Below, in pieces: positions 8,924 to 19,087 of a stretch of DNA of 64,000 bases; position 1 is the stretch's first letter, and the number at the start of each line of letters is the position of its first letter. A program made the translations under genes and the position numbers. The DNA is from Mycolicibacterium vaccae NBRC 14118 = CIP 105934 (lineage in GTDB: Bacteria > Actinomycetota > Actinomycetes > Mycobacteriales > Mycobacteriaceae): assembly GCF_001552715.1 (NCBI RefSeq), contig NZ_BCRS01000009.1:1-64000 (forward strand), written 5' to 3'. The notes below the pieces were generated by a model. It saw only the letters and a program-made list of their open reading frames with translations. It made no database searches and was not told the origin of the DNA.

Positions 8924-10522
8924 TCATTGCCGGAGTTCGGCTCGTTTGATCTTTCCGGTCGGTGTCTTGGGGAGTTCGGCGATGACATGCACGGTGCGCG
9001 GCCGTTTGTAGGCGGCGAGCCGTTCACGGGTGAAGTCGATGAGCTCGTCTTCGGTTGCGCTCGCGCCTGGTTGCAACGCGACGTAGGCGACCACCGCCTC
9101 GCCCTGGTAGTCGTCGGGATGGCTGACAACGGCGACTTCGAACACCGCGGGATGCTCGTAGAGGGCGTCCTCGACCTCGCGCGGCCATACCTTGTAGCCG
9201 GACACGTTGATCTGGTCTTTCAGCCGATCCACGATGTACACCCAGCCCTGCTCGTCGATGAGTGCGACGTCACCGGTGCGGAGCCGGCCATCGGGCATCG
9301 TCGACATGGATGCGTCGGGGTTTCGCCAGTAGCCGGAAACAACCTGCGGCCCAGAGACTTCGAGCTCACCGGCGACCCCGGGAGGTGTCGGATTCCCAGC
9401 CGGATCGAGGGTGCGCAGGAGCACCCGGGGTAGGGCGAGCCCGACCGACAGTGACCCGCTCGTCGCGTCCACCGGAGCCTCGGCGCCCGGGGGGACGGCG
9501 ATGACGCCGGCGGTCGTCTCGGTCATGCCGTAGGCGTTGTGGATGTAATGGCCGAAGCGGGCCGCGAACGCTTTGACGGTGGCCGGGGGGATGGGCGCGC
9601 CGCCGGAGTACAACGTCTTCACCGATTCGAAGTGCTCGGCGCTCGCCAACGGGAGCGCCGAGATCGCGTTGAACACCGTGATGGAGCCGATGGTGTAGGT
9701 CACCCGGTGCTCGACGAAGGCGTCGAGGGTCACTGCGGCGTCGAACCTGTTCGCGAACACCAACAGACAGTCGCGGACCAGAGCCACCGCGGCGTTGAGC
9801 ATGGCACCGGTGATGTGGAACAGCGGAGCGACGGCGAACACCACGTCGCCGTCGGTGAGGCCGGCGCGATCGCCGAAATCGAGTGCCGTGGCGAGCACAT
9901 TCGCATGGGAGTTCATTGCGCCCTTGGGTGGACCGGTCGTGCCCGAGGTGTAGGCGAGCAGCGCCAGATCGGCACCGGCGGGCGGGGCCGCGGCAGGCCT
10001 GCGGCCACGGTTGCGTCGGATGAGGTCCAACAGATCGTCGGCGGCCGTCGTAGGCCGCGCCGTGGACCGGACCACCCGCGGGTCGTTCCGCGACTGGAAA
10101 TCGAGGCCACTGGTGCTGATCGTGAACCGGACACGGCTGCCGCGCAGGGTTTCCGTGGTGGCCGCAACGTCGTGTTCGTCGCAGACGATTCCCACCGGTT
10201 GCGCGTCGTCGACGATGGCGCGCAGTTCGCGCCCGCGGTACATCGGGTTGAGGAGCAGCGCGGCCGCACCGATCTTCCAGAGCGCCAGGAACGTGATCGC
10301 ATACTGGGGGATGTTCTGCAGATAGATCCCGACGCGGTCGCCGGGGGAGACGCCCATGTCGGACAACGCGGCCGCAAGCGCGTCGGAGGCGTCGTCGACC
10401 TCGCGAGCGGTGAGGACCGTGTCGAAGTATCCGATGGCGGGATGGTCGGGGTGGCGATCCACGCGGGTGCGCCACGCATCGACGATGCTCTGGACGGGGG
10501 ACGTGCCGGACGCTGAGGACAT
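8924..10522 (-). CDS. AMP-dependent acyl-CoA synthetase/ligase
   Basis: Activates a carboxylic acid to its CoA thioester through an acyl-AMP. The 532-residue ANL-superfamily protein has the P-loop-like YTSGTTGPPKGAM, the core NAYGMTETT (A5), GRLRTGD with ADP-contact Asp (A7), VDRLKDQINVSGYKVWPREVE (A8 hinge) and the catalytic Lys in TPTGKIKR (A10). Start ATG 10522 follows a GGGGGTGGAG stretch; GTG 10540 is an in-frame alternative. Likely co-transcribed with the MHS transporter behind it. Substrate class (fatty versus aromatic or short acid) cannot be read from sequence alone. Confidence 0.9.
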   Translation of the reverse strand: MSSASGTSPVQSIVDAWRTRVDRHPDHPAIGYFDTVLTAREVDDASDALAAALSDMGVSPGDRVGIYLQNIPQYAITFLALWKIGAAALLLNPMYRGRELRAIVDDAQPVGIVCDEHDVAATTETLRGSRVRFTISTSGLDFQSRNDPRVVRSTARPTTAADDLLDLIRRNRGRRPAAAPPAGADLALLAYTSGTTGPPKGAMNSHANVLATALDFGDRAGLTDGDVVFAVAPLFHITGAMLNAAVALVRDCLLVFANRFDAAVTLDAFVEHRVTYTIGSITVFNAISALPLASAEHFESVKTLYSGGAPIPPATVKAFAARFGHYIHNAYGMTETTAGVIAVPPGAEAPVDATSGSLSVGLALPRVLLRTLDPAGNPTPPGVAGELEVSGPQVVSGYWRNPDASMSTMPDGRLRTGDVALIDEQGWVYIVDRLKDQINVSGYKVWPREVEDALYEHPAVFEVAVVSHPDDYQGEAVVAYVALQPGASATEDELIDFTRERLAAYKRPRTVHVIAELPKTPTGKIKRAELRQ

Positions 10523-10567
10523 CTCCACCCCCTCGTCCACTACCGGGTCCGCCGCGCCGACATGTGC

Positions 10568-10669
10568 CTAGGAACCGATGTCTGCAGGAGCCGGCACCGG
10601 CGTGTCCAGGTCTTGTAGCCCCGATACGTCCGGCTTGCCGTCGCCGATGTCTTCGAATATCCCCACCAT
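10568..10669 (-). CDS. Possible 33-aa acidic small ORF upstream of acyl-CoA synthetase
   Basis: ATG to TAG, reading MVGIFEDIGDGKPDVSGLQD and then a proline-containing tail ending PADIGS. It lies in the 230-bp gap between the acyl-CoA synthetase and the FKBP gene. It is acidic, and its third-position GC (about 70 percent) is lower than the neighbouring genes, so coding status is doubtful. Apart from this and the FKBP -10 at 10759, I see nothing else in the gap. Confidence 0.22.
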   Translation of the reverse strand: MVGIFEDIGDGKPDVSGLQDLDTPVPAPADIGS

Positions 10670-10758
10670 CCGCGGCGCATACCCTCAGCGCTCGCGGGTA
10701 AACGGATCGCTCGTCTGCGCGCCCGCCCGTACCGCGACCGGTCGTCACAGCCAGGCAG

Positions 10759-10764
10759 TACTGT
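10759..10764 (+). promoter_or_regulatory. -10 TACTGT for leaderless FKBP gene
   Basis: TACTGT ends 6 nt before GTG 10771, giving a leaderless mRNA start. Confidence 0.55.
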
Positions 10765-10770
10765 GGCGTC

Positions 10771-11133
10771 GTGGCTTCCAAACCCGAGATCGAGTTCATT
10801 GACGGACCCCCGCCGGAGGAGCTGGTCATCACCGACCTGGTGGTGGGCGACGGCGCGGAGGCAGTCCCCGGCGGCAACGTCGAGGTGCACTACGTCGGGG
10901 TGGAGTACGACACCGGCGAGGAGTTCGACAGCTCGTGGAACCGTGGTGAGTCGATCGAGTTCCCGCTGCGCGGCCTGATCCAGGGCTGGCAGGAGGGCAT
11001 CCCCGGGATGAAGGTCGGCGGTCGCCGCCAGCTCATCATCCCGCCCGCGCTGGCCTACGGTCCGGCAGGCGGTGGGCACCGGCTCTCCGGCAAGACGCTG
11101 ATCTTCGTCATCGACCTGCTCAACGCCCGCTGA
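10771..11133 (+). CDS. FKBP-type peptidyl-prolyl cis-trans isomerase
   Basis: A 120-residue cytosolic single-domain FKBP that catalyses prolyl isomerisation in protein folding. Family features: GGNVEVHYVGVEYDTGEEFD (strand with the active-site Tyr and Asp), LIQGWQEGIPGMKVGGRRQL (with the active-site Trp), IPPALAYG and the closing LIFVIDLL strand. There is no signal peptide or membrane anchor. It converges on prrB with a 22-bp gap. Confidence 0.94.
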   Translation: MASKPEIEFIDGPPPEELVITDLVVGDGAEAVPGGNVEVHYVGVEYDTGEEFDSSWNRGESIEFPLRGLIQGWQEGIPGMKVGGRRQLIIPPALAYGPAGGGHRLSGKTLIFVIDLLNAR

Positions 11134-11155
11134 GACTGCCCCCGGAGGCTGCCCG

Positions 11156-12505
11156 CTAGCGCTGGCCGCCGGGTCCGGGCAGCCGCAGCAGCAGGCGCGC
11201 CCCGCCCAGCGGGCTGGCCGCCAACGTCGCTGTGCCGCCGTGCAAGTCGGCTTGCTGCGCGACCAGCGCCAGGCCGAGGCCCGAACCCGAGTGCGAGGCC
11301 GTCGACCCCCGGGCGAACCGGTCGAACACCACCGTGCGTTCCTCTTCGGGAACCCCGACGCCGTCGTCGTCGACCGCGATCTCCACACCTTCACGCGAGC
11401 TGACCGCCGACAACTGCACACGCGACGCGCCGCCGTGCTTGACGGCGTTGGCGATCGCGTTGTCGACGGCCAAGCGCAGCCCTGCGGGCAGCCCGACGAT
11501 GATCACCGTCGGCGCGGGCACCAACGACACCTCGAGGTCGGGGTAGACGCGCATCGCGTCGTGCGCCGCCCGGTCGAGCAGTTCGGTGATGTCGACCGGC
11601 ACGTGGTCGTCCTGGGTGGACAGCTCACCCTGGGCGAGACGCTCCAGCGCGCCGAGGGTGGCCTCGATCCGCGACTGCGTGCGGATGACGTCGTTGACGA
11701 CCTCTTTGCGGCCCTCCTCGGAGAGGTCCAGCGTCGCCAGCACCTCGAGGTTGGTGCGCATCGCGGTCAGCGGGGTGCGCAGTTCGTGCGCCGAGACCGA
11801 CGCGAAGTCACGCGCCGACGTCAGCGCGGCCTTGGTCCGCCCCTGCTCCTCCCACACCCGTTCCACCAGCCCCTTGACCGCGTCGGCGATCTCGACCGCC
11901 TCGGTGGCACCGCGGATGTCGATGTCGGGGGCCTCGTCGCCGGCGTCGATCTGGCGGGTCTGCTGGGCCAGCCGCCGGAACGGACGCACCGCGAACGCGG
12001 CCAGCAGCCACCCGCCGAACGTCGCGGCCCCGACCGCCAGCGTGCAGATGATCAGCACCCGGCGGTGCAGGTTGTTGGTGTCGGCGATCGTCGACTCATA
12101 GGTGGCGCCGACGGCCACCGACATGGGTTCGGGCGCCGACAGCTGCACCGTGCGCACCCGGTAGCGCACCCCGTCGACATATGTGTCGGCGTAGCCCGGC
12201 TCCAGTTCGGGCAACACGACGTCCGAATTGGAGGTCACCTGCCCGCCGCTGCGCATGGTGATGACCGCATCCTGGTCGTTCGGCGACTTCGGGATCTCGT
12301 CGAGCCCGCGAGGCAGGAACGGGATGGCGAAGCCGGCCGCCTCGTCGAGCCGGCGGTCCAGTCGCTCCTTGCGGTCGTTGGTGATGCCCACCCAGACGAC
12401 GGTGCCGACGATCCCGACGACGATCGCGGCGGCGATGGCGGTGGCGAACGCGACCCGCGTGCGCAGTGACGGTGTGCGACGGAAGATGCGGGACAGCGCG
12501 ACCAT
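11156..12505 (-). CDS. prrB: PrrB sensor histidine kinase
   Basis: Membrane sensor kinase of the PrrAB two-component system, which is essential or important for adaptation in mycobacteria. The 449-residue protein has TM1 at about 20-42, an extracytoplasmic sensor region, TM2 at about 148-172, a HAMP region, the H-box with phospho-acceptor His240 (SAHELRTPLTAMR), an N-box (DNAIANAVKHG), and G-boxes VDDDGVGVP and GSGLGLALV. It starts 3 bp after the prrA stop, so the two are co-transcribed. Confidence 0.96.
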   Translation of the reverse strand: MVALSRIFRRTPSLRTRVAFATAIAAAIVVGIVGTVVWVGITNDRKERLDRRLDEAAGFAIPFLPRGLDEIPKSPNDQDAVITMRSGGQVTSNSDVVLPELEPGYADTYVDGVRYRVRTVQLSAPEPMSVAVGATYESTIADTNNLHRRVLIICTLAVGAATFGGWLLAAFAVRPFRRLAQQTRQIDAGDEAPDIDIRGATEAVEIADAVKGLVERVWEEQGRTKAALTSARDFASVSAHELRTPLTAMRTNLEVLATLDLSEEGRKEVVNDVIRTQSRIEATLGALERLAQGELSTQDDHVPVDITELLDRAAHDAMRVYPDLEVSLVPAPTVIIVGLPAGLRLAVDNAIANAVKHGGASRVQLSAVSSREGVEIAVDDDGVGVPEEERTVVFDRFARGSTASHSGSGLGLALVAQQADLHGGTATLAASPLGGARLLLRLPGPGGQR

Positions 12506-12508
12506 GAC

Positions 12509-13210
12509 CTATTGCTGCCTGAGCACGAATCCCACCCCGCGCACGGTGTGCAACAGCCGCGGTGCGCCGTTGGCCTCCAACTTGCGCCGCAGGTAGCCGA
12601 TGAACACGTCGACCACGTTGGTGTCGGCGGCGAAGTCGTATCCCCACACCAGCTCCAGCAGCTGCGCGCGGGACAGCACGGCGGTCTTGTGCTCGGCGAG
12701 CACGGCCAGCAGATCGAACTCGCGCTTGGTCAGGTCGACGTCCACGCCGTCGACCCGGGCACGCCGGCCCGGGATGTCGACTTCGAGCGGGCCGACCGCG
12801 ATGGTCTCCGACGAGAACGTCGCCGTCGACCCGCGCCGCCGCAGCAGCGCCTTCACCCTGGCCACCAGCTCGGCCAGCACGAACGGCTTGACCAGGTAGT
12901 CGTCCGCGCCGGCTTCCAGCCCGGCGACCCGGTCGTCGACCGATGAGCGCGCCGAGAGCACACACACCGGCACGTCGTTGTCCATCGCCCGCAGCGCGGT
13001 CACCACGGACACCCCGTCCAGGACGGGCATGTTGATGTCGAGGACGATCGCGTCCGGTCGCGTCTCGGTCGCGCTGCGCAGCGCCTCGGCGCCGTCGACG
13101 GCGGTGAAGACCTCGAATCCGGACAGTCGCAGGCCGCGCTCGAGCGAGGCGAGCACGTCCGGATCGTCGTCGACCACGAGCACCCGGGGTGAGCCCACGC
13201 CACTTTCCAT
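12509..13210 (-). CDS. prrA: PrrA response regulator (OmpR/PhoB type)
   Basis: Cytosolic DNA-binding regulator phosphorylated by PrrB. The 233-residue length matches Mtb PrrA. The receiver domain has acidic pocket residues in LVVDDDPDV, phospho-acceptor Asp58 ([10 protein letters not shown]), the conserved Ser in LSAR and Lys108 (LVKPF). The C-terminal winged-helix domain ends [12 protein letters not shown]. The true start is ATG 13210; a much longer open frame upstream is antisense to the ABC transporter. An AAGATT hexamer lies 6 nt before the ATG, a weak leaderless -10. Confidence 0.95.
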   Translation of the reverse strand: MESGVGSPRVLVVDDDPDVLASLERGLRLSGFEVFTAVDGAEALRSATETRPDAIVLDINMPVLDGVSVVTALRAMDNDVPVCVLSARSSVDDRVAGLEAGADDYLVKPFVLAELVARVKALLRRRGSTATFSSETIAVGPLEVDIPGRRARVDGVDVDLTKREFDLLAVLAEHKTAVLSRAQLLELVWGYDFAADTNVVDVFIGYLRRKLEANGAPRLLHTVRGVGFVLRQQ

Positions 13211-13290
13211 GGACGCAATCTTGCCCGATGAAGCGGCACCGTCGTGGGAGGTAGGCCCGCGGATCGCCGACCGGTGGTCGCGGGAAGCGA

Positions 13291-13321
13291 TTGACCTCAA
13301 TGTTTGTTCAGGTTCTACGGT
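13291..13321 (+). promoter_or_regulatory. SigA-like promoter of ABC transporter operon
   Basis: TTGACC (13291-13296), 19-bp spacer, TACGGT (13316-13321), then 6 nt to ATG 13328. This is a near-consensus housekeeping promoter driving a leaderless transcript. Confidence 0.65.
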
Positions 13322-13327
13322 GAAAAC

Positions 13328-15301
13328 ATGAGCTTGGAAACGGTCGCCCGGCAGTCGTTGTACCGGCAGACCCATGCCCGGGGCGGTGACCTGCATTCGC
13401 TGGGGGACCGCCGGTTGCTCGGCAGGATCTGGCGCTTCGCCGCCCGGCACCACCGGAGGCTGGGGGTGTTCGTCGCGGTCAGCGTGGTGGGCGCGGTGCT
13501 GACGGTGGCGACCCCGCTGTTGGCGGGACGGGTGGTGGACGAGATCACCGGCGCGGGCACCGTCGCGGTGGTGGTCGCGCTGGCTGCGGTCATCGCGGCG
13601 GTCGCGGTCGCCGAGGCGGGGGTCGCGCTGCTGACCCGGTGGCTGTCGTCGACCATCGGTGAGGGGCTGATCCTCGATCTGCGCACCGCGGTGTTCGACC
13701 ACGTGCAGCGGATGCCGGTCGCGTTCTTCACGCGCACCCGCACCGGCGCGCTGGTCAGCCGGCTCGGCAACGACGTGATGGGTGCACAGCGCGCGTTCTC
13801 CGACACCCTGTCCGGCGTCGTGGCCAACCTGGTGACGTTGACGTTGACGCTGGCGGTGATGCTCAGCATCTCCTGGCAGATCACGCTGGCGGCGCTGGTG
13901 GTGTTGCCGCTGTTCCTGATCCCCGCGCGCCGCATCGGCGCCGCGATGGCGCGGCTCTCGCGCGAGGCCGCCGCCCACAACGCGACGATGAACACCCAGA
14001 TGACCGAACGGTTCTCGGCGCCCGGCGCGACGCTGGTGAAGCTGTTCGGCGACAGCGCCGCGGAATCGCTCGAATTCGGTGTGCGGGCCGGTCGGGTCCG
14101 CGACATCGGGGTGCGCACCGCGATGCTGCAGTCGACGTTCATGAACTCGCTGACGTTGATGTCGGCGCTGGCTCTGGCGCTGGTCTACGGGCTCGGCGGG
14201 GCGCTCGCGCTCGGCGGGCAGCTGCAGGCGGGCCAGATCGTGTCGCTGGCGCTGCTGCTGACCCGGCTGTACGCGCCGCTGACCGCGCTGGCCAACGCCC
14301 GGGTGGAGATCGCCACGGCGCTGGTCAGCTTCGAGCGGGTTTTCGAGGTGCTCGACCTGGTTCCGCTGATTCAGGAACGTCCCGGCGCGGTCGAGGTGCC
14401 GCGGGGACCGGTCACTGTGGAATTCGACAACGCCCGGTTCTCGTATCCGGCGGCCGATCAGGTGTCGCTGGCCTCGCTGGAGGAGGTCGCCGAGCTGGAC
14501 GACCGCGGCGGGCAGGAGGTGCTGCACGGCATCTCGTTCACGGCGCGGGCCGGGCAGGTGGTGGCCCTGGTCGGGTCGTCCGGGGCGGGTAAGTCCACGA
14601 TCGCGTCGCTGGCGGCCCGCCTTTATGACGTCGATTCGGGGGCGATCCGGCTCAACGGCACCGACATCCGGGACGTGACGTTCGCGTCGTTGAAGCGCAC
14701 CGTCGGCATGGTCACCCAGGACGGTCACCTCTTCCACGAGTCCATCCGGGCCAATCTCACCCTGGCGGTGCCGGACGCCACCGACGACGAGCTGTGGGAG
14801 GCGCTGCGGCGAGCCCGCCTCGACGACGTGGTCGCGGCGATGCCCGACGGCCTGGACACGGTGGTGGGGGAGCGCGGCTACCGGCTCTCGGGCGGGCAGC
14901 GGCAGCGGCTCACGATCGCGCGGGTGCTGCTGGCGTCCCCGCAGGTGGTGATCCTCGACGAGGCCACCGCATCGCTGGATTCGGAGTCCGAGGCCGCGGT
15001 GCAGGACGCGCTTTCCGAGGCGCTGGCCGGGCGCACGTCGATCGTGATCGCCCACCGACTGTCCACGGTGCGCGCCGCCGACGTCATCCTGGTCGTCGAG
15101 GACGGGCGCATCGTCGAGCACGGCGACCATCAGCAGCTGTTGGCGCGCGGCGGCCGGTACGCGCAGCTGTACCGCACCCAGTTCGGTGTCGCCCGCCGAA
15201 CGTGCACCCCGGCAGGCCCGCACTCGAACTCCCGCTGCCGTGATGCGGGTTCGGAGGAGTTAACCACTTGCGCCCAATGGGAAGATGTCCTAAGTGGCTG
15301 A
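13328..15301 (+). CDS. ABC exporter half-transporter, fused TM and ATPase domains
   Basis: A 657-residue half-transporter: six hydrophobic spans over about residues 45-330, then a nucleotide-binding domain with Walker [10 protein letters not shown], signature LSGGQRQ, Walker B VVILDEA with catalytic Glu, and switch His in VIAHRLST. All catalytic residues are intact. About 20 extra residues sit between the A-loop strand (FSYP) and the Walker A strand. The substrate is unknown. It overlaps the next ABC gene by 8 bp, making a three-transporter operon. It diverges from prrA, so PrrA control is possible but not shown. Confidence 0.92.
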   Translation: MSLETVARQSLYRQTHARGGDLHSLGDRRLLGRIWRFAARHHRRLGVFVAVSVVGAVLTVATPLLAGRVVDEITGAGTVAVVVALAAVIAAVAVAEAGVALLTRWLSSTIGEGLILDLRTAVFDHVQRMPVAFFTRTRTGALVSRLGNDVMGAQRAFSDTLSGVVANLVTLTLTLAVMLSISWQITLAALVVLPLFLIPARRIGAAMARLSREAAAHNATMNTQMTERFSAPGATLVKLFGDSAAESLEFGVRAGRVRDIGVRTAMLQSTFMNSLTLMSALALALVYGLGGALALGGQLQAGQIVSLALLLTRLYAPLTALANARVEIATALVSFERVFEVLDLVPLIQERPGAVEVPRGPVTVEFDNARFSYPAADQVSLASLEEVAELDDRGGQEVLHGISFTARAGQVVALVGSSGAGKSTIASLAARLYDVDSGAIRLNGTDIRDVTFASLKRTVGMVTQDGHLFHESIRANLTLAVPDATDDELWEALRRARLDDVVAAMPDGLDTVVGERGYRLSGGQRQRLTIARVLLASPQVVILDEATASLDSESEAAVQDALSEALAGRTSIVIAHRLSTVRAADVILVVEDGRIVEHGDHQQLLARGGRYAQLYRTQFGVARRTCTPAGPHSNSRCRDAGSEELTTCAQWEDVLSG

Positions 15302-17255
15302 CACCCGGGACTCCCTGTATGCGCCGCCCGCGATCGCGCCCCCACCCGAACGGGTGAGACCAAGCTCGGATCTGTGGCGGATGCTGCCGTACCTGCTGCC
15401 CTACCGCGGTCGCTGGATCGCGATGATCGTCATCGCACTGGCCAGCCTGGCGGCCACGATCTCCATCCCGCTGATGACCAAGGCCGTGATCGACGGTCCG
15501 GTGCGCCACCAGGACCAGCAGGGCCTGTGGGTGGTCGGCGCCGCGGCGGTCGGCGTCGGCATCACCGAAGCGGTGCTGTGGTTCATCCGCCGCTGGCTGG
15601 TCGCGCGCGCCACGATGGGCGTCGAGGCCGACATCCGCAAACAGCTCTACGCGCGGCTGCAGATCCTGCCGATGTCCTTCCACGGCCGGTGGCAGTCCGG
15701 TCAGCTGCTGTCGCGAATCATGAACGACCTGAGCACGATTCGCCGATTCTCGTCGTTCGGCCTGATCTTCCTGATGCTGAACGTCCTGCAGATCACCATC
15801 GTGACGGCGATCCTGCTGGTGATGTACTGGCCCCTCGGCGTGATCGTCCTGGTGTCGATCGTGCCGATCACGTTGACCGTGCTGCACTTTCAGCAGGAGT
15901 ACACCCGGCTGTCCCGGCTCGCGCAGGATCAGGCCGGCCACGTCGCCACCCACGTCGAGGAGGCCGCGCTGGGCCTTCGCGTGGTCAAGTCGTTCGGCCG
16001 CGAGGACTACATCTACCAGCGGTTCGACGAGCAGCTCACCGACCTCTACGACACCCAGGTCCGCCGGGTATCGGTGTCGGCGAAATTCTGGACGCTGCTG
16101 GAGATCATCCCCAACCTGACCCTGATCGTGGTGCTCGGCTTCGGCGCCTACGCGGCCGGGCACGGGTACGTGACGATGGGCACCCTGGTCGCGTTCATCA
16201 CGATGATGCTGTCGCTGGTGTGGCCGATCGCGTCGCTGGGTTTCCTGCTGTCGATGACCCAGGAGTCGTTCACCGCGGCCAACCGCATCGCCGAGATCTT
16301 CGACGCACCATTGGAGATCACCGACGGGCCGCGTACCCAGGCCCCGCAGAGCGGCCGGCTGGAACTCGTCGACGTGGGCTTCCGGTTCCCGGACTCGGAC
16401 GAAAGTACGCCGTCCGGCGAGCCGGACACATGGGTCCTGCGGCACGTGAACCTGACCGTCGAACCGGGGGAGACGGTGGCGCTCGTCGGTGCCACCGGGT
16501 CGGGCAAGTCGGTGCTGGCCGGGCTGCTGTCGCGGCTCTACGACGTCACCGAAGGGCAGATCCGCATCGACGGGCACGACATCCGGGAGCTGTCGCTGGA
16601 CGCGCTGCGCCGCACGGTGGCCACCGCATTCGAGGACCCAACACTGTTCTCGATGTCGGTCGCCGAGAATCTGACGCTGGGCCGTTCCGGAGACGATGCG
16701 GCCACCGACGCCGAGGTGCGCCGCGCCGTCGAGGTCGCTGCCGCGCAGTTCGTCTACGACCTTCCCTTCGGTCTGGACACCCGCATCGGCGAGCAGGGCA
16801 TGAGCCTGTCCGGCGGTCAGCGCCAACGCCTTTCGCTGGCCCGCGCGATCCTGGCCGCACCCCGCATCCTGGTGCTCGACGACACGCTGTCCGCGCTCGA
16901 CGTGCACACCGAGGCGATCGTCGAGGAGGCGTTGCGCCGGGTGCTGCACGAGGTGACCGGCATCGTGGTGGCGCACCGCGCCTCCACGGTGCTTCTCGCC
17001 GATCGGGTGGCGCTGCTGCAGGACGGCACCATCACCCATACCGGCACCCACGCCGAACTGCTTGCCCGGGTGCCCGCGTACCGCTACCTGCTGGCCGCCG
17101 ACGACGAGCTCGACGACGGCAGCGAACGCGAATGCGCCTGGGAAGACGACTATTCGCGCGACGAGCAGACGATCGGACAGGAAGAGCGCGCCCGACTCGA
17201 CCACGACGAGGAACTCGGCCGCCTCGACCAGGAGATCCTGGGGAGGCGCGGGTGA
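15294..17255 (+). CDS. ABC exporter half-transporter, degenerate-site subunit of a heterodimer
   Basis: A 653-residue half-transporter with six TM spans and an ATPase domain. Walker A (GATGSGKSV) and signature (LSGGQRQ) are normal, but the residue after the Walker B Asp is Asp in place of catalytic Glu (ILVLDDTLSALD). In heterodimeric exporters such as TM287/288 and TmrAB this marks the non-catalytic site. A charged tail of about 50 residues rich in D, E and R follows the ATPase. GTG 15294 overlaps the preceding gene, and the stop overlaps the next start by 4 bp (GTGA). Resembles the Rv1272c/Rv1273c-type pair. Confidence 0.9.
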   Translation: MADTRDSLYAPPAIAPPPERVRPSSDLWRMLPYLLPYRGRWIAMIVIALASLAATISIPLMTKAVIDGPVRHQDQQGLWVVGAAAVGVGITEAVLWFIRRWLVARATMGVEADIRKQLYARLQILPMSFHGRWQSGQLLSRIMNDLSTIRRFSSFGLIFLMLNVLQITIVTAILLVMYWPLGVIVLVSIVPITLTVLHFQQEYTRLSRLAQDQAGHVATHVEEAALGLRVVKSFGREDYIYQRFDEQLTDLYDTQVRRVSVSAKFWTLLEIIPNLTLIVVLGFGAYAAGHGYVTMGTLVAFITMMLSLVWPIASLGFLLSMTQESFTAANRIAEIFDAPLEITDGPRTQAPQSGRLELVDVGFRFPDSDESTPSGEPDTWVLRHVNLTVEPGETVALVGATGSGKSVLAGLLSRLYDVTEGQIRIDGHDIRELSLDALRRTVATAFEDPTLFSMSVAENLTLGRSGDDAATDAEVRRAVEVAAAQFVYDLPFGLDTRIGEQGMSLSGGQRQRLSLARAILAAPRILVLDDTLSALDVHTEAIVEEALRRVLHEVTGIVVAHRASTVLLADRVALLQDGTITHTGTHAELLARVPAYRYLLAADDELDDGSERECAWEDDYSRDEQTIGQEERARLDHDEELGRLDQEILGRRG

Positions 17256-19072
17256 GCTCCGGAACCGACTGGCGCGGAAAATTCGACGACCACCAGGATC
17301 TGCCGATCGACGAGACGGTGCCGCGACAGCGCGAGGCGCGGTCGCTGCTGTACTCGCTGCTGCGCCCCTACCGCTGGGTGGTCGCCGCGCTGGCGGTCGT
17401 CGTCGTCGTGGAAAACACCGCTCGCCTTTCGGTTCCGCTGCTGGTGCAGAAGGGCATCGACGACGGGATCCCGCCGCTGCTCGACGGCGGACCCGCCACC
17501 ACGCTGCTGACCATCGTCGCGGCACTGTGCGTGGTGGTGGCGGTGCAGGCCACCAGCCGGATGTACTTCCTGCGCCGGTCCGGACGGATAGGCCAGAAGG
17601 TGCTGCTGGAACTGCGCCGCCGCGTCTTCCGCCAGTTCGCCCGGCTCGACATCGCCTTCCACGACCGCTACACCTCGGGCCGGGTGGTGAGCCGGTCCAC
17701 CAACGACGTCGAGGCCATCCAGGACATGCTGGAGACCGGGTTCGACAGCCTCATCACCGCGGTGCTCACCATGTTCGGCACTGCGGTGCTGCTGGTGGTG
17801 CTCGACGTCAAGCTCGGTCTGATGTGCCTGGCCGCGTTCCCGATCCTGGTGCTGTTGGTGTGGTGGTTCCAGCGGGAGTCGTCCAAGACCTACCGTGAGG
17901 TCCGCGAGGTCTCGGCGCTGGTGATCGTGCAGTTCGTCGAGACGATGACGGGCATCAAGGCGGTGCAGGCCTACCGGCGCGAGCCGCGGAACCAGCAGAT
18001 CTTCGAGGACATCGCCGACCGCTACCGCGAGATCAACGAGAAGACGTTCAAGCTGCTGGCCGTGTTCATGCCGGCGGTCAAGCTGGTCGGCAACCTGACC
18101 ACCGGCGTGGTGTTGATCTACGGCGGCTACCGCGTGCTGCACGGCGAGATGACCATCGGCACGCTCGCGGCGTTCCTGCTGTACCTGCGGATGTTCTTCG
18201 AGCCGATGCAGGAGATCTCGCAGTTCTTCAACACCTTCCAGTCGGCGGCGTCGGCTCTGGAGAAGCTCGCCGGGGTGCTGGCCGAGAAACCGGCCATCAG
18301 CGACCCTGCCCACCCGGTCGAACTCGGGACGGTCCGCGGCGAGATCGCCCTGCGCGACGTGAAGTTCGAGTACGTGCCGGGCCGGCCGGTGCTTCCCGGG
18401 CTCGATCTGGTGATCCCGCCGGGGCAGACCGTCGCGCTGGTCGGCACCACGGGTGCGGGCAAGACCACCATCGCCAAACTGATCACCCGGTTCTACGATC
18501 CGGTGTCCGGAACGGTCTCGCTGGACGGGGTGGACCTGCGTGACGTGACACAAACCGAGTTGCGGCGCAACGTCGTGATGGTGACGCAGGAGAACTTCAT
18601 GTTCGGCGGCACCATCGCCGACAACATCCGGTTCGGCAGACCCGACGCCACCGACGACGAGGTGCGGGATGCGGCCCGCGCGGTGGGCGCGCACACCTTC
18701 ATCGAGGCGCTGCCCGACGGATACGACACCGACGTCGCCAAACGCGGCGGCCGGTTGTCGGCCGGGCAGCGTCAGCTGGTCGCGTTCGCGCGGGCGTTCC
18801 TGGCCGACCCCGCGGTGCTGATCCTCGACGAGGCGACGTCGTCGCTGGACATCCCGAGTGAACGAATGGTGCAGCGGGCGCTGGAAACCGTGCTCGCCGA
18901 CCGGACCGCGGTGGTGATCGCGCACCGGCTCTCGACCGTGCAGATCGCCGACCGGGTGCTGGTACTGGAGCACGGCCGCATCGTCGAGGATGGCGCGCCC
19001 GAGGAACTCACCGCCCGCGGCGACGGGCACTATGCGGCGTTGCACCGCTCCTGGGTGCAGTCGCTGGCGTAG
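17252..19072 (+). CDS. ABC exporter half-transporter, catalytic-site partner subunit
   Basis: A 606-residue half-transporter. Walker A GTTGAGKTT, Walker B VLILDEA with intact catalytic Glu, and switch His in VIAHRLST are present, but the signature motif is LSAGQ instead of LSGGQ. Combined with the Asp-substituted partner directly upstream this gives one good and one degenerate ATP site across the dimer. Start GTG 17252 sits in a GTGA overlap with the upstream stop. The long open frame that begins much further upstream is not coding; the family N-terminus starts here. Confidence 0.92.
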   Translation: MSSGTDWRGKFDDHQDLPIDETVPRQREARSLLYSLLRPYRWVVAALAVVVVVENTARLSVPLLVQKGIDDGIPPLLDGGPATTLLTIVAALCVVVAVQATSRMYFLRRSGRIGQKVLLELRRRVFRQFARLDIAFHDRYTSGRVVSRSTNDVEAIQDMLETGFDSLITAVLTMFGTAVLLVVLDVKLGLMCLAAFPILVLLVWWFQRESSKTYREVREVSALVIVQFVETMTGIKAVQAYRREPRNQQIFEDIADRYREINEKTFKLLAVFMPAVKLVGNLTTGVVLIYGGYRVLHGEMTIGTLAAFLLYLRMFFEPMQEISQFFNTFQSAASALEKLAGVLAEKPAISDPAHPVELGTVRGEIALRDVKFEYVPGRPVLPGLDLVIPPGQTVALVGTTGAGKTTIAKLITRFYDPVSGTVSLDGVDLRDVTQTELRRNVVMVTQENFMFGGTIADNIRFGRPDATDDEVRDAARAVGAHTFIEALPDGYDTDVAKRGGRLSAGQRQLVAFARAFLADPAVLILDEATSSLDIPSERMVQRALETVLADRTAVVIAHRLSTVQIADRVLVLEHGRIVEDGAPEELTARGDGHYAALHRSWVQSLA

Positions 19073-19087
19073 CGGCACCGCCCCCCG

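Noticed and set aside
12509-15223. A 904-residue minus-strand frame containing PrrA at its end
   Set aside because: Only the last 233 residues resemble a protein; the rest is antisense to the ABC transporter. PrrA starts at ATG 13210.
15374-17251. Upstream extension of the third ABC gene to a 1232-residue protein
   Set aside because: This frame overlaps the second ABC gene and has shadow composition; family similarity begins at GTG 17252 with a GTGA overlap.
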